Of a stretch of 32,679 nt of DNA, positions 22,540 to 30,398 are shown one piece after another. A program made the position numbers and the translations under genes. The DNA comes from Flemingiibacterium sp045635785 (GTDB lineage: Bacteria > Bacillota > Clostridia > Oscillospirales > CAG-272): the NCBI GenBank assembly GCA_045635785.1, contig JAZTWJ010000070.1:1-32679 (forward strand). The letters run 5' to 3'. The notes under the pieces were generated by a model. It did no database searches and was not told where the DNA came from. It worked only from the letters and a program-made list of their open reading frames with translations. The first letter of the stretch is position 1. Every line of letters begins with the position of its first letter.

Positions 22540-23238
22540 TCATAACAACGCTTGCGTATTGTTGCAGTAGAAGATGTCATCATGACCCGCAATGCGCTTG
22601 CAGAAGCTCTCAAAGCGCGCCCAATCGTTGTGAATATCAAATTCGTAGGCATGCCCCCATATGTAAAAAAGCTTGGGGGAATCGGGCTTCAGGGCGATAA
22701 ATTCGTCCGCGAGCCGAAACAGATCGTCCCATTCGCGGTGATGGTATACGGTGGGATTGAAGATGTAAAGATCGTCCTGCAGATCAAAATTCAATGTGGA
22801 AGTGGTGGTGCGGGCATATTTGACGCCGGTGTGCTCACGGATGAGATCGGCGACGTGCGCATTCATACTGTTTGTTCCTCCGGGATATGCCATGCCCACC
22901 ACCTCATAGCCGGCAATCTCCGACAGGGCAAGTCGATCCTCCTCCACCTCGCGGATAATCTGCTCATCGGAACGATTCAAAAGATTCGGATGGGTGAGCG
23001 TATGGACGGCGATCTCGTGACCTTCGTAGATTTTACGGATCTCCTCGGGACGGGGCTTGACATGGGCGACGGTCACATCCTCGCGAATGAGCGCCCCCGC
23101 TTTTCCAAGCAAAGCGGAGTTGATATTAAAGGTGCATTTAAGACCGTACCGATTGAAAATATCAATCAGCCGCTGATCCTGTGTAACGCCGTCGTCATAG
23201 GAAAAGGTGACGGCTTTCATTTTGCCGTTGAATTTCAT
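22540..23238 (-). CDS. polysaccharide deacetylase (NodB-like, carbohydrate esterase 4)
   Basis: The protein is 232 residues with a GAAAGGG site. It has the NodB catalytic layout: TFSYDDG with D15 and D16, the zinc-binding H79-x3-H83 (HTLTHP), and a GMAYPGGTNS motif. There is no signal peptide, so it would act inside the cell or leave by another route. It should remove acetyl groups from a sugar polymer or small substrate. Relatives that I recall run 20-40 residues longer at the C-terminus, and the frame here stops soon after CNNTQALL, so the end may be shortened. It sits between the two MATE genes. Confidence 0.88.
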   Translation of the reverse strand: MKFNGKMKAVTFSYDDGVTQDQRLIDIFNRYGLKCTFNINSALLGKAGALIREDVTVAHVKPRPEEIRKIYEGHEIAVHTLTHPNLLNRSDEQIIREVEEDRLALSEIAGYEVVGMAYPGGTNSMNAHVADLIREHTGVKYARTTTSTLNFDLQDDLYIFNPTVYHHREWDDLFRLADEFIALKPDSPKLFYIWGHAYEFDIHNDWARFESFCKRIAGHDDIFYCNNTQALL

Positions 23239-23293
23239 GAAAATTCCCTTTCGGTATCAAAATCGTGGATGGCGAAAAAGTGCGGATCCGATC

Positions 23294-24676
23294 TCACGAA
23301 ATCAGCTTTTTCTTATCAAGCGGAACGGAATGGTAGTAAATCATATTTAAGACACTGCAAAGCAGCCAGCCTGCAGGATATCCCATGGCAATGGGCAGAA
23401 TGGTATTGCTGATGAAGTTTGCCACGATGAACAGATAGATCTGACGGAATACGACAAAGCTTGCGAGCATAATGATCATGGGCATTTTGGAATTGCCCGC
23501 GCCGCGCAACGCACCCGAATAGATCTGGTTAACACAGCAGAGAATATACCACGGTGTGATGTAGCGAAGGAACATTGCGCCAAACTCGATCACGGCAGGA
23601 TCATCGTTGAAAAAGTCCACCAGCTGAGGGGCGGCGATGATCACGGGGATCATGCAGATCGCAGTAGCCGCAAATGACATGAGAAGCGATGCACGCACGC
23701 CTTTTTTTGCGCGCTCCACCTGACCGATGCCGAGATTCTGTCCCACAAAGGTGGTGGAAGCCAGCGCCAGCGCCTGCATGGGCATGAACATGAGCGCATC
23801 GATCTTGGAATAAGCTGTCCAACCCGCCATAGTGCTGTCCCCGAAGTAGTTGATGTAGGATTGCACGAAAATATTGGAGAAGGAGGTGATCATCATTTGG
23901 ATGGCGGCGGGAATTCCCACGCGGATGATCTGCTTTAGAAGATCAAAATGAATGCGAAGCTTTCGCGGTGTGAGACGAATGCAGTTGTCGGCGCGGAGCA
24001 GGGTAATAACCACAAGTGTTGCGGATACGCCCTGTGCAATCACTGTGGCGAGGGCAACGCCCTCTACACCCATGTGGAACAACAGCACAAAAATAAGATC
24101 CAGTACGATGTTCAGCAGCGCGGAAACCACGAGAAAATAGAAGGGACGTCTGGAGTCACCGATGGCACGCATGATACCTGCGCCGATATTGTAGAGCATC
24201 AATCCGATGACGCCCGAAAAATAGATGACAAGATAGGCAGAGGATTGAGGAACCACGGATTCGGGAGTCTTCATCATGCGGATCATATGGGGTGTCATGG
24301 CGATGCCGATGAAGGTGAACGCGATTGCCATGATCAGCGTCATGACAATGGCGGTATGTACGGCTTGATTGACCTTTTCGTATTTTTTTGCGCCGTAATG
24401 CTGGGAGATGACCACACCGGCGCCGCTGGACAGACCAAGGAAAAAACCGATGAGCATATTGATGATCGGTCCCACGGTACCAACCGCGGCGAATGCTTCC
24501 GTGGATACATAATTTCCGACCACCCATGTATCAACGGTATTGTAGAGCTGTTGGAACAGACTGCCAATGAGCATGGGAATGGCGAATCGGATGAGATGTG
24601 GGAGTATGGGACCTTCGGTCATGTCCACGTCCCGTTTGGGACGAACAAGATGTTCGAGTTTCAGGGATTTCAGCAT
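23294..24676 (-). CDS. MATE-family exporter, second copy
   Basis: The protein is 460 residues from an ATG with an AAAGG site. It has 12 membrane segments and the MATE signature around LIGSLFQQLYNTVDTWVVG (residues 36-54), plus the second-half GIPAAIQMMITSFSN. The N-terminal 15 residues are basic and polar. The likely role is export of a toxic or metabolic compound. It leads the operon MATE, deacetylase, MATE and has its own promoter at 24733-24761. The substrate cannot be told. Confidence 0.93.
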   Translation of the reverse strand: MLKSLKLEHLVRPKRDVDMTEGPILPHLIRFAIPMLIGSLFQQLYNTVDTWVVGNYVSTEAFAAVGTVGPIINMLIGFFLGLSSGAGVVISQHYGAKKYEKVNQAVHTAIVMTLIMAIAFTFIGIAMTPHMIRMMKTPESVVPQSSAYLVIYFSGVIGLMLYNIGAGIMRAIGDSRRPFYFLVVSALLNIVLDLIFVLLFHMGVEGVALATVIAQGVSATLVVITLLRADNCIRLTPRKLRIHFDLLKQIIRVGIPAAIQMMITSFSNIFVQSYINYFGDSTMAGWTAYSKIDALMFMPMQALALASTTFVGQNLGIGQVERAKKGVRASLLMSFAATAICMIPVIIAAPQLVDFFNDDPAVIEFGAMFLRYITPWYILCCVNQIYSGALRGAGNSKMPMIIMLASFVVFRQIYLFIVANFISNTILPIAMGYPAGWLLCSVLNMIYYHSVPLDKKKLIS

Positions 24677-24732
24677 GATGCGCCTTTCTTTATCAGTTAA
24701 GGAAAAATCTGAATGAAATTTTCACTTCTACT

Positions 24733-24761
24733 ATTATACACCCAAACAAATAGTTAGTCAA
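24733..24761 (-). promoter_or_regulatory. sigma-A promoter for the MATE-deacetylase-MATE operon
   Basis: TTGACT (24756-24761) and TATAAT (24733-24738) on the minus strand are 17 bp apart, about 50 nt before the ATG at 24676. Confidence 0.8.
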
Positions 24762-24825
24762 TAGAACAATTGCACATCCTGCATATTTTTATAAAGTTCT
24801 CGCATCACATGTTCGCTCGCACCGA

Positions 24826-25004
24826 GAACGCCAATACAAAAACCTCGCCTGTGGCGAGGTTTTGCAGGATTCGAAGACCTGCAGCACATCGCCACGGGCG
24901 ATGTGCAACGAGAACGCAGTTAGTTTGTACGAGGGAGGGTGTCTGCAAGCGTTCTCCCATCGCATTTTCTCACACACCAAGAACGCCAATACAAAAACCT
25001 CGCC
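24826..25004. repeat. 24-bp direct repeat, two copies 155 bp apart, with T-arm-like remnant
   Basis: The same 24 bases lie at 24826-24849 and 24981-25004. Each copy starts a hairpin, but only the second forms the long tRNA terminator. In the first copy the region after the stem (about 24863-24880) resembles the tRNA T-arm (GCAGGATTCGAA, then CCTGC) with two extra bases. A further pair, CGAGAACGC (24909-24917) and GCGTTCTC (24949-24956), lies between. It looks like a duplicated and decayed tRNA end. Confidence 0.55.
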
Positions 25005-25029
25005 GAGAGGCGAGGTTTTTGTATTGGCG
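24984..25029 (-). terminator. 21-bp perfect hairpin, terminator of tRNA-Arg
   Basis: Bases 24984-25004 and 25009-25029 are fully complementary around a GAGA loop. It begins right at the 3' end of the tRNA (sharing 5 bases) and contains A/T-rich tracts on both sides, with TTTTT inside the 3' arm on each strand. Confidence 0.75.
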
Positions 25030-25100
25030 CGCCTGGCAGGATTCGAACCTGCGACCTACCGGTTCGTAGCCGGGCACTCTATCCACTGAGCTACAAGCGC
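25025..25100 (-). tRNA. tRNA-Arg (anticodon ACG)
   Basis: The minus strand folds into a complete cloverleaf of 76 nt with an encoded CCA end. The acceptor stem GCGCTTG/CAGGCGC, D-arm GCTC/GAGT and T-arm GCAGG-TTCGAAT-CCTGC are all present. The anticodon loop CTACGAA carries ACG, which reads arginine CGN codons after deamination to inosine. The first anticodon-stem pair (C with T) is mismatched, a small irregularity. A long hairpin follows at once. Confidence 0.93.
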
Positions 25101-25213
25101 TTGTCTCTTTCGACTAATATATTATATCATATCCAAATCGGTTTGTCAATAGGTTTTTGGTAAAAAATCGAATTACTTTTTTGGGGGAGAGAACATCCGA
25201 AGCCCCGTTCCGC

Positions 25214-25263
25214 AAAAAAAGAAGTGACTCCGACTGCTTGACAGCTTCTGTCGGAGTCACTTC
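25214..25263 (-). terminator. strong rho-independent terminator of the candidate ncRNA
   Basis: A 14-bp perfect stem (25221-25234 with 25250-25263) has a 15-nt loop and is followed on the minus strand by seven T (25214-25220). No minus-strand protein gene ends here. The bases between it and the tRNA (25101-25213) show nothing recognisable. Confidence 0.85.
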
Positions 25264-25473
25264 AGATGATTCTTAGGTTCTGACATCTTTAACCTCACTT
25301 TCTGCAGATTTTGCATTCGAACTTCACAATCTGTCAATCACTGCGCAGGCTGCAATTTCATTCTGTTACTCCCCGCACAGAGGAGCTTTATATAAAGCGT
25401 TACACCGCCGTGTTTGTTGCCCTACTGCATGAGTGTGATTTCTGAAGTTTCGTTTGCAGATTGGAATTTTTTA

Positions 25474-25557
25474 CCTTTCCATTGGCCTGTACCATCCTTT
25501 TCTTTGTGAGTTCACCGCATTCGGTGTGTCACTTTTTCATTGGACTATACCTTCCTT
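25474..25557 (-). repeat. two imperfect 26-bp direct repeats in the ncRNA 5' region
   Basis: Segments 25532-25557 and 25474-25499 agree at 21 of 26 positions by my count. Both contain GGTA, A/C-rich spacing, then CCAATG. A conserved repeat within a non-coding transcript argues for a functional RNA or binding motif. Confidence 0.6.
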
Positions 25558-25573
25558 TCTTGCCTGCATCTAT

Positions 25574-25602
25574 ATTATAGCATAAAGTTTTTGATTTTGC
25601 AA
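25574..25602 (-). promoter_or_regulatory. sigma-A-type promoter for the candidate ncRNA
   Basis: TTGCAA (25597-25602) and TATAAT (25574-25579) on the minus strand are 17 bp apart. Confidence 0.75.
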
Positions 25603-25698
25603 TTGGTAAAGTATACAAACTTCACAATAAATATTTGTGTAAAGCATAATAATTCAGAATAGTGCCTATAAAAATCCGAAAATTGTTCACAGCCGTCT

Positions 25699-25728
25699 TT
25701 GAATTTATTCATATCTGTGTGTTATAAT
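25699..25728 (+). promoter_or_regulatory. promoter of the PstS-like operon
   Basis: TTGAAT (25699-25704) and TATAAT (25723-25728) are 18 bp apart. The gene-free bases 25603-25698 show nothing else recognisable. Confidence 0.6.
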
Positions 25729-25772
25729 GGAAACACAAAATCCGCAAAAAAATGATTTCGGAGGTGTTTGAT

Positions 25773-26012
25773 ATGTTGGAGTCCCTTCTCTTTTTTGCCA
25801 TCCCCGCTGCTGTATTCATCTTTTTTGTTGTCTGTCTCATTTGCTTTCTTCTTGCAAAACGGAAGAACAAGCTTCATCCCGACACCTATTCTGCCGCGCA
25901 AATATCGACGCGGAAGGTTCTTCTCATCATTTCCGCTACAATGCTTGGCATGATGCTGGCGATGATCATCAGCATTATGATTGTTTTTATGTCGGCTATC
26001 GCATTCATGTGA
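25773..26012 (+). CDS. 79-residue membrane protein, unknown, first gene of the PstS-like operon
   Basis: The ATG at 25773 follows GGAGG by 8 nt, so it is preferred to an upstream in-frame ATG at 25752. Two strongly hydrophobic segments (about 5-28 and 49-75) flank a basic, polar loop (KRKNKLHPDTYSAAQISTRK), so it should be a two-helix membrane protein with the loop in the cytoplasm. I do not recognise the family. The next gene starts 10 bp downstream. Its conserved-looking place before a small protein and a binding protein suggests that the three work together, as accessory or anchor subunits. Confidence 0.75.
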   Translation: MLESLLFFAIPAAVFIFFVVCLICFLLAKRKNKLHPDTYSAAQISTRKVLLIISATMLGMMLAMIISIMIVFMSAIAFM

Positions 26013-26022
26013 GGCACAGCGG

Positions 26023-26163
26023 ATGACAACACGCAATTATCTCACGTTACTTATGGTCGTGAGCGGGCTTTTGATGCTCCTTACGCTGGCGCATTTTGCC
26101 TATATCGTCTATGCCTATCAGCATTGTTCAATCATCGAATTTATCGCAGGGGAGCTGTGGTGA
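26023..26163 (+). CDS. 46-residue single-pass membrane protein, unknown, second gene of the operon
   Basis: The ATG at 26023 has GAGG 7 nt upstream, overlapping the stop of the first gene. The protein is one long hydrophobic helix (about residues 8-30) with a short polar start (MTTRNY) and an end IIEFIAGELW. The stop TGA is followed by the next ATG after one base, so translation is probably coupled. No family is recognised. The good binding site, tight spacing and matched membrane nature of the neighbours make a real gene likely, though it is short. Confidence 0.65.
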   Translation: MTTRNYLTLLMVVSGLLMLLTLAHFAYIVYAYQHCSIIEFIAGELW

Positions 26164-26164
26164 G

Positions 26165-27154
26165 ATGAAAAAGCTTCTTTCGCAGCTTTCGCTGATGCTT
26201 GCGATCGTTCTTGCCTTCGGCGGCTTCAACTATGCGCTGTATGTGCTGGTAACCTCTCGCCTTTCCAACAATTTCAGCGGAACCTCTCAAGCGAAAATGA
26301 TCGATGTGTCGCGCTATCTGCCCCATGAGAAGGACTCGGAGCTGGCGCGCGTGAATGCTTCGCTGAAACTCACGGACGATCTCCCCGTGCTGGATGGGGC
26401 GGCGGCACTTGTGCCCGTCTATGCGTCCATTATCGACAATGTCTATCCAAAGGGTTGCGTCACGTATGAGGGCGGTACCTTCTCCGACGATAATTACTAC
26501 GGAGAAAATTTCGCCGCGGACAGCGCGATGCAGTATAAAAACACGGTTCGCGGCTATAAAGCCATCGTGGATGGCGAAACGGATATTCTGTTCTGTGCCG
26601 CGCCCTCCGAGGAGCAGAAGAAATACGCCGCCGATGCAGGCGTGGAGCTGATTTACGTTCCCGTTGGACTTGAAGCCTTTGTCTTTTTTGTCGGCGCCCA
26701 AAATCCCGTGGATGAGCTGACGGTGGATCAGGTGCGCGATATTTACGCGGGCGAAATCACAAATTGGCGCGATGTGGGCGGTGCGGACCGCATCATCAAT
26801 CCCGTTTCCCGATTGAAGGGAAGCGGCAGTCAATCCGCCATGGATGCCTTTATGGGCGACCGCAAGATCGGGCGCAAATCGCCGCTTTCCGTCACAGGCG
26901 CATCCATCGGTTTTTCCTTCCGATATTATATGGACGGCATGGTGGCAAACGATTCGGTAAAGATGCTTTCGTTGAACGGTGTCTATCCGAGTGCCGAGAA
27001 TATCAAAAGCCGTGCGTATCCCATTGTGGCGCAGTTTTATGCCATCTACCGCGCGGACAATGACAATCCGAACATTCCCATCCTGCTCGAATGGCTGCTT
27101 TCCGAGGAAGGGCAGCAGCTGATTGCTTTGAGCGGCTATGTGCCGATGGATTAA
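26165..27154 (+). CDS. membrane-anchored PstS-like substrate-binding protein
   Basis: The protein is 329 residues. An uncleaved-looking signal anchor (about 9-30, no lipobox) holds it on the outside of the membrane. The rest is a type II periplasmic binding domain of the PstS/PBP-like kind: YEGGTFSDDNYYGENF at about 95-110, GYKAIVDGETDILFCA at about 128-143, AGEITNWRDVGGADRIINPVSR near 196-217 and the anion-binding GSGSQSAMDAF right after. No pst permease or ATPase gene is adjacent, so its job may be sensing or wall-side binding and not uptake. Ligand is perhaps phosphate or another anion. It is the third gene of a three-gene operon with a terminator behind. Confidence 0.85.
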   Translation: MKKLLSQLSLMLAIVLAFGGFNYALYVLVTSRLSNNFSGTSQAKMIDVSRYLPHEKDSELARVNASLKLTDDLPVLDGAAALVPVYASIIDNVYPKGCVTYEGGTFSDDNYYGENFAADSAMQYKNTVRGYKAIVDGETDILFCAAPSEEQKKYAADAGVELIYVPVGLEAFVFFVGAQNPVDELTVDQVRDIYAGEITNWRDVGGADRIINPVSRLKGSGSQSAMDAFMGDRKIGRKSPLSVTGASIGFSFRYYMDGMVANDSVKMLSLNGVYPSAENIKSRAYPIVAQFYAIYRADNDNPNIPILLEWLLSEEGQQLIALSGYVPMD

Positions 27155-27162
27155 CGCATACA

Positions 27163-27196
27163 AAAACATCGCCCAAATTGGGCGATGTTTTCTTTT
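27163..27196. terminator. bidirectional terminator
   Basis: A 14-bp stem (27163-27176 with 27178-27191) has AAAA on one side and TTTT on the other. It ends the PstS-like operon on the plus strand and the 27195-28766 gene on the minus strand. Confidence 0.85.
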
Positions 27197-28766
27197 ATTC
27201 ATCCACAAATTTATATACGATCTGTGTATCGGATGGGAAGCCGCAAAGCAGCATCAGCACATGCTGATGATAGGGATCGTCATACGGCATCGTATACTTG
27301 TGTTCATAGTTCGGCAGATAATACAAGACGAGTGGCTCACCGGTTTCGGGATCGTAAGCTTTAATGTTTTCCCGATTGATCGCATGCACGGGCAGATTCT
27401 CCGCGTAACCGACGGAAACGGTTGCGAATTGTATGAGTGCGAGGACGACAACAAGCGTTGCAAGCGCGCCTTTGTTTTTGCAGAAAAGAATCGTTACAGC
27501 GATGCCCGCATAGAGAAGGATCACCGTCAGCAGTATCGCATCGGAGTGCATTGCCGGTAAAAAGAGCAGCATCGCCGCCGCAGTGATACCAAAAAGCAGG
27601 GGAGATTTTTCCTCCGCGTAGGCGCGTGCCAAAAAAACGGTGAGCAGTACCACCGACATGGTGAGCGTTCGCGGTCCGTATTCGGGCGAGATCAGCATGG
27701 CGCACTGCATTCCAAGCGTTCCCCAAATGAAATAGAGGTTGTCCGTCTCGCGGTTTTTGAAATAATCCACCACGGTATAAATTAGAATTGCGGCAAGGGG
27801 AAGAAGAAACAGGGCGAGCACCCACCATCTTTCAAGCAGCGCGTTTTGCTTTGACAGCCTCCATCCGTACAGCACGATGCCGGCAATGGAAAGCACCGTC
27901 AGCGGCGGCGCTTTTTTCATGCTACGATAGGCGATGAATAGGAGTAGTGCGATGATGTGGAGATACATGCCGTCGGGGCCGCAAACCACGCCCGCAAGCT
28001 TGGAAATGTTGGAGCCGATGCGCTCAAAGAGCGGCATGGCATAAAACTCGGGATAATACTGCGTGCGTGCGGCGGAGCCGGGAGCGAGGATCAGCGTAAG
28101 GAAGCCCGCAACCGAGGTGGCAAGACAGCCGAGCCATGCAATACGGATGCGGCGCTTATGTACAATTGCCGTAACCAGGATCCACAGCACGGCAAGTAGG
28201 CTTGCGGCGGATGCCTGCTCGGTGGTCGCCGATGCAAAGAATGCGGGTAGTATCAACAAAAAATTGCCGCGATCAAGCTCAAAATCCTTGCGAAGAAGAT
28301 ACACGAACCATAGCGTGAGTGCGGAAGGGAAAAGGTAATTGAGGGCGCCTGTAGCCCAATATACACTTTGCCGAAGGATGGCGAGATCCGTGACGGCAAG
28401 CAGCGCACAAACGGCAATGAGCGCGTTTTTGTACAGCTCATGATCCGCATTCTTGCGGTAGCTGCGCGCCGCAAGCTTTGCCGAAACGACGGCAAGACCT
28501 CCCATGACCGCCACCGATGCCGCGCGCCAAACCCAAAAGCTGATGCCCAGCAGAAGCTCGTCGATCAGATGCACCAGCGCACGTCCGTTGGTTTGCATAT
28601 AGTGGAAAATATTCTCCGACAGCATATAATCCGCGCCGTTTTTGAGAAAGGCGGCATAGTAGTAATCGTCGCCGTAATAGGTGGTAAAGGCGCAGGTGAG
28701 CGCATGTATGAAAAGAAATAAGGCAAGGACGATGTGATGACGGTGGGACAGAAGCTTATCTTTCAT
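27195..28766 (-). CDS. multi-pass membrane protein, DUF6056 / GT-C glycosyltransferase-like
   Basis: The protein is 523 residues from the ATG at 28766, with AAGGAG 6 nt upstream. It has about 11-12 membrane segments. After the first helix comes an acidic pair in YYGDDYYYAAF (D33, D34), followed by ENIFHYMQTNGRALVH, a pattern I associate with DUF6056 and GtrII-type proteins. That position of the acidic pair recalls GT-C glycosyltransferases, which use polyprenyl-phosphate sugars. The C-terminal 70 residues are a soluble outer tail. A surface-glycan role is inferred. It lies downstream of citrate synthase, from which a short hairpin may separate it. Confidence 0.75.
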   Translation of the reverse strand: MKDKLLSHRHHIVLALFLFIHALTCAFTTYYGDDYYYAAFLKNGADYMLSENIFHYMQTNGRALVHLIDELLLGISFWVWRAASVAVMGGLAVVSAKLAARSYRKNADHELYKNALIAVCALLAVTDLAILRQSVYWATGALNYLFPSALTLWFVYLLRKDFELDRGNFLLILPAFFASATTEQASAASLLAVLWILVTAIVHKRRIRIAWLGCLATSVAGFLTLILAPGSAARTQYYPEFYAMPLFERIGSNISKLAGVVCGPDGMYLHIIALLLFIAYRSMKKAPPLTVLSIAGIVLYGWRLSKQNALLERWWVLALFLLPLAAILIYTVVDYFKNRETDNLYFIWGTLGMQCAMLISPEYGPRTLTMSVVLLTVFLARAYAEEKSPLLFGITAAAMLLFLPAMHSDAILLTVILLYAGIAVTILFCKNKGALATLVVVLALIQFATVSVGYAENLPVHAINRENIKAYDPETGEPLVLYYLPNYEHKYTMPYDDPYHQHVLMLLCGFPSDTQIVYKFVDE

Positions 28767-28776
28767 GGGCACTCCT

Positions 28777-28801
28777 TAAAAACAAGCATGTTCAGGCATG
28801 C
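28777..28801 (-). terminator. weak stem-loop between citrate synthase and the membrane protein
   Basis: A 5-bp stem (28786-28790 with 28797-28801) is followed on the minus strand by TTGTTTTT. It lies just before the ribosome binding site of the 28766 gene, so it may attenuate as well as terminate. Confidence 0.4.
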
Positions 28802-28869
28802 GGAAATGGGGAGGGCGCTCGGACAGACGCAGGCAACTTCACTTTTATTGATAGACAATGACGGTTTGA

Positions 28870-30276
28870 TCAGTCGTCGCTTCCGCGGACGGACAGCGGC
28901 GCATATTCGCGGGGCTTGGCGATGGCTTTGTATGCGGGGCGGATGATCTTTTTACCTGTGGTGACTTCCTCAATGCGATGCGCGCACCAGCCTGCCATGC
29001 GGGCGATGGCGAACAGAGGCGTATACAGCTCCTCGGGAATGCCAAGCATACGGTAAACCAGACCCGAATACAGATCCACGTTTGCACAGATGTTTTTGTC
29101 TAACTTCTTGATTTTTGCATATACATTCGGCGAGAGACGCTCAATCGATTCAAGCAGGGCGAATTCCTTTTCGTATTCGGTACCCTTTGCGAGATCCTTC
29201 GCATACTTTTTAAGCATGACGGCGCGGGGATCGGACAGCGTATAGATGGCATGGCCCATACCGTAGATCAGACCGGAACGGTCACCTTCCTCACAGCGCA
29301 TGATCTTTTCGAGGAACGCGGTTACTTCATCATCGTCCGACCAATCGTAGACACCGGCTTTGATGCAATCGAACATTTCCGTTACCTTGATGTTCGCGCC
29401 GCCGTGCTTGGGGCCCTTGAGGGAGTTGATGGCGGAGGAGATCGCCGCATAGGAATCGGTGCCGGAGCTGGAGACTACGCGGCAGGTGAAGGCGGAGTTG
29501 TTACCGCCGCCATGCTCGGCGTGCAGGACTAAGCAAAGGTCAAGAAGCTTTGCTTCTGCATCGGTGTAATTGCAGTCGGGACGCATGATACGCAGGAAGT
29601 TCTGCGCGGTGGAGAGATTGTTCTGCGGATTGTGGATATTCAGGCTCTCACCGAAGAAATAGTTGCGGTTGAAGGCATACGCCTGTGCTGCGATAATGGG
29701 AAGGCGCGCCAGCAGCTGCATGGACTGACGAAGCATATTTTCCAGCGATGTCTCATCGGGATTTTCGTCGTATGCGTAGAGCGCGAGGATGCTTGTGGAG
29801 ATCTTGTTCATCAGCGATCTTGTCGGCGCACGCATAATAACATCATCGGTGAAGCGGGGCGGCAGATAGCGATAGGAATCGAGCAGTGTATCAAAATCCG
29901 CCAGCTGTTTTTTTGTGGGGAGCTCGCCGAAAAAGAGCAGATACGCGGTCTCCTCAAAGCCGAAGCGTCCCTCCTCGGTATAGCCGCGGATAAGGTCGTT
30001 GACGTTGTAGCCGCGATAGTACAATTCACCTTCGATGGAAATTTTATCGCCCTCGTTGATGATATAACCGTGGGCATTACCGATTTTCGTGATGCCCGCC
30101 ATAACGCCGGTACCATCGGGGTTTCTGAGTCCGCGCTTGACGTTGTAGTTTGTGAAAGCCGCGCTCGGGATGGAGTAATGCTCACGGGAGCTTGCCAGCA
30201 GCGAGTCGAAAAGCTCGCTGTTTTCGGTGAGCGCAGCATTGCGCATGAGAGAATTATTAAAAGCAAATTGTTGCAT
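28870..30276 (-). CDS. gltA: citrate synthase
   Basis: The protein is 468 residues from the ATG at 30276; a TTG at 30297 has no site. It makes citrate from oxaloacetate and acetyl-CoA in the cytoplasm. The catalytic residues fit the (Si) family: H255 in HAEHGGGNNS, H342 in GMGHAIY, and D401 in NVDLYSG. The KHGGAN motif at 290-295 is also present. The N-terminal 60 residues are an extension before the domain start at GITKIGN, as in other clostridial long forms that I recall. Clostridia often use it for glutamate synthesis in a partial cycle. It has its own A/T-rich promoter region. Confidence 0.95.
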   Translation of the reverse strand: MQQFAFNNSLMRNAALTENSELFDSLLASSREHYSIPSAAFTNYNVKRGLRNPDGTGVMAGITKIGNAHGYIINEGDKISIEGELYYRGYNVNDLIRGYTEEGRFGFEETAYLLFFGELPTKKQLADFDTLLDSYRYLPPRFTDDVIMRAPTRSLMNKISTSILALYAYDENPDETSLENMLRQSMQLLARLPIIAAQAYAFNRNYFFGESLNIHNPQNNLSTAQNFLRIMRPDCNYTDAEAKLLDLCLVLHAEHGGGNNSAFTCRVVSSSGTDSYAAISSAINSLKGPKHGGANIKVTEMFDCIKAGVYDWSDDDEVTAFLEKIMRCEEGDRSGLIYGMGHAIYTLSDPRAVMLKKYAKDLAKGTEYEKEFALLESIERLSPNVYAKIKKLDKNICANVDLYSGLVYRMLGIPEELYTPLFAIARMAGWCAHRIEEVTTGKKIIRPAYKAIAKPREYAPLSVRGSDD

Positions 30277-30398
30277 GATTTTTACCGCCCCCCGCAAACG
30301 CGAAGGCTCCTTTATTAAAATATACCGTATCGGAAAATTGCAGCTACGGTGTGCAACAGCGATTTTCCAACATGCGTGAATAAATGTATTTGTCTGCC

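Larger units (their letters stand above)
25214..25567 (-). ncRNA. candidate structured non-coding RNA, about 355 nt, family unknown
   Basis: The minus strand has a consensus-like promoter (25574-25602), no reading frame of any size, and a strong terminator (25214-25263), so a free RNA is expected. Local stems include CACCG-AATG-CGGTG inside GTGA/TCAC (about 25504-25530), a 14-bp palindrome GCTTTATATAAAGC (near 25387-25400), and CAGATT/AATCTG (near 25308-25336). Two related 26-bp segments occur near the 5' end. Each holds a ribosome-site-like GGAAGG or GGATGG and a mini-ORF of three codons (ATGAAAAAGTGA, ATGGAAAGGTAA), which may be chance. I do not recognise 6S, tmRNA, SRP or RNase P RNA; the raiA motif family remains possible. 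Confidence 0.6.

Noticed and set aside
24826..25004. CRISPR array
   Set aside because: Only two repeat copies, 155 bp apart, each part of a terminator-like hairpin, and no cas genes nearby.
24770..25069. 99-codon plus-strand ORF ending AWQDSNLRPTGS
   Set aside because: This is the well-known false ORF made by reading a tRNA antisense; it runs through the hairpin repeats and tRNA-Arg.
25504..25551. Mini-ORFs of three codons (MKK, MER) as genes
   Set aside because: Far too short to call as coding; noted only as a possible feature of the repeated RNA segment.
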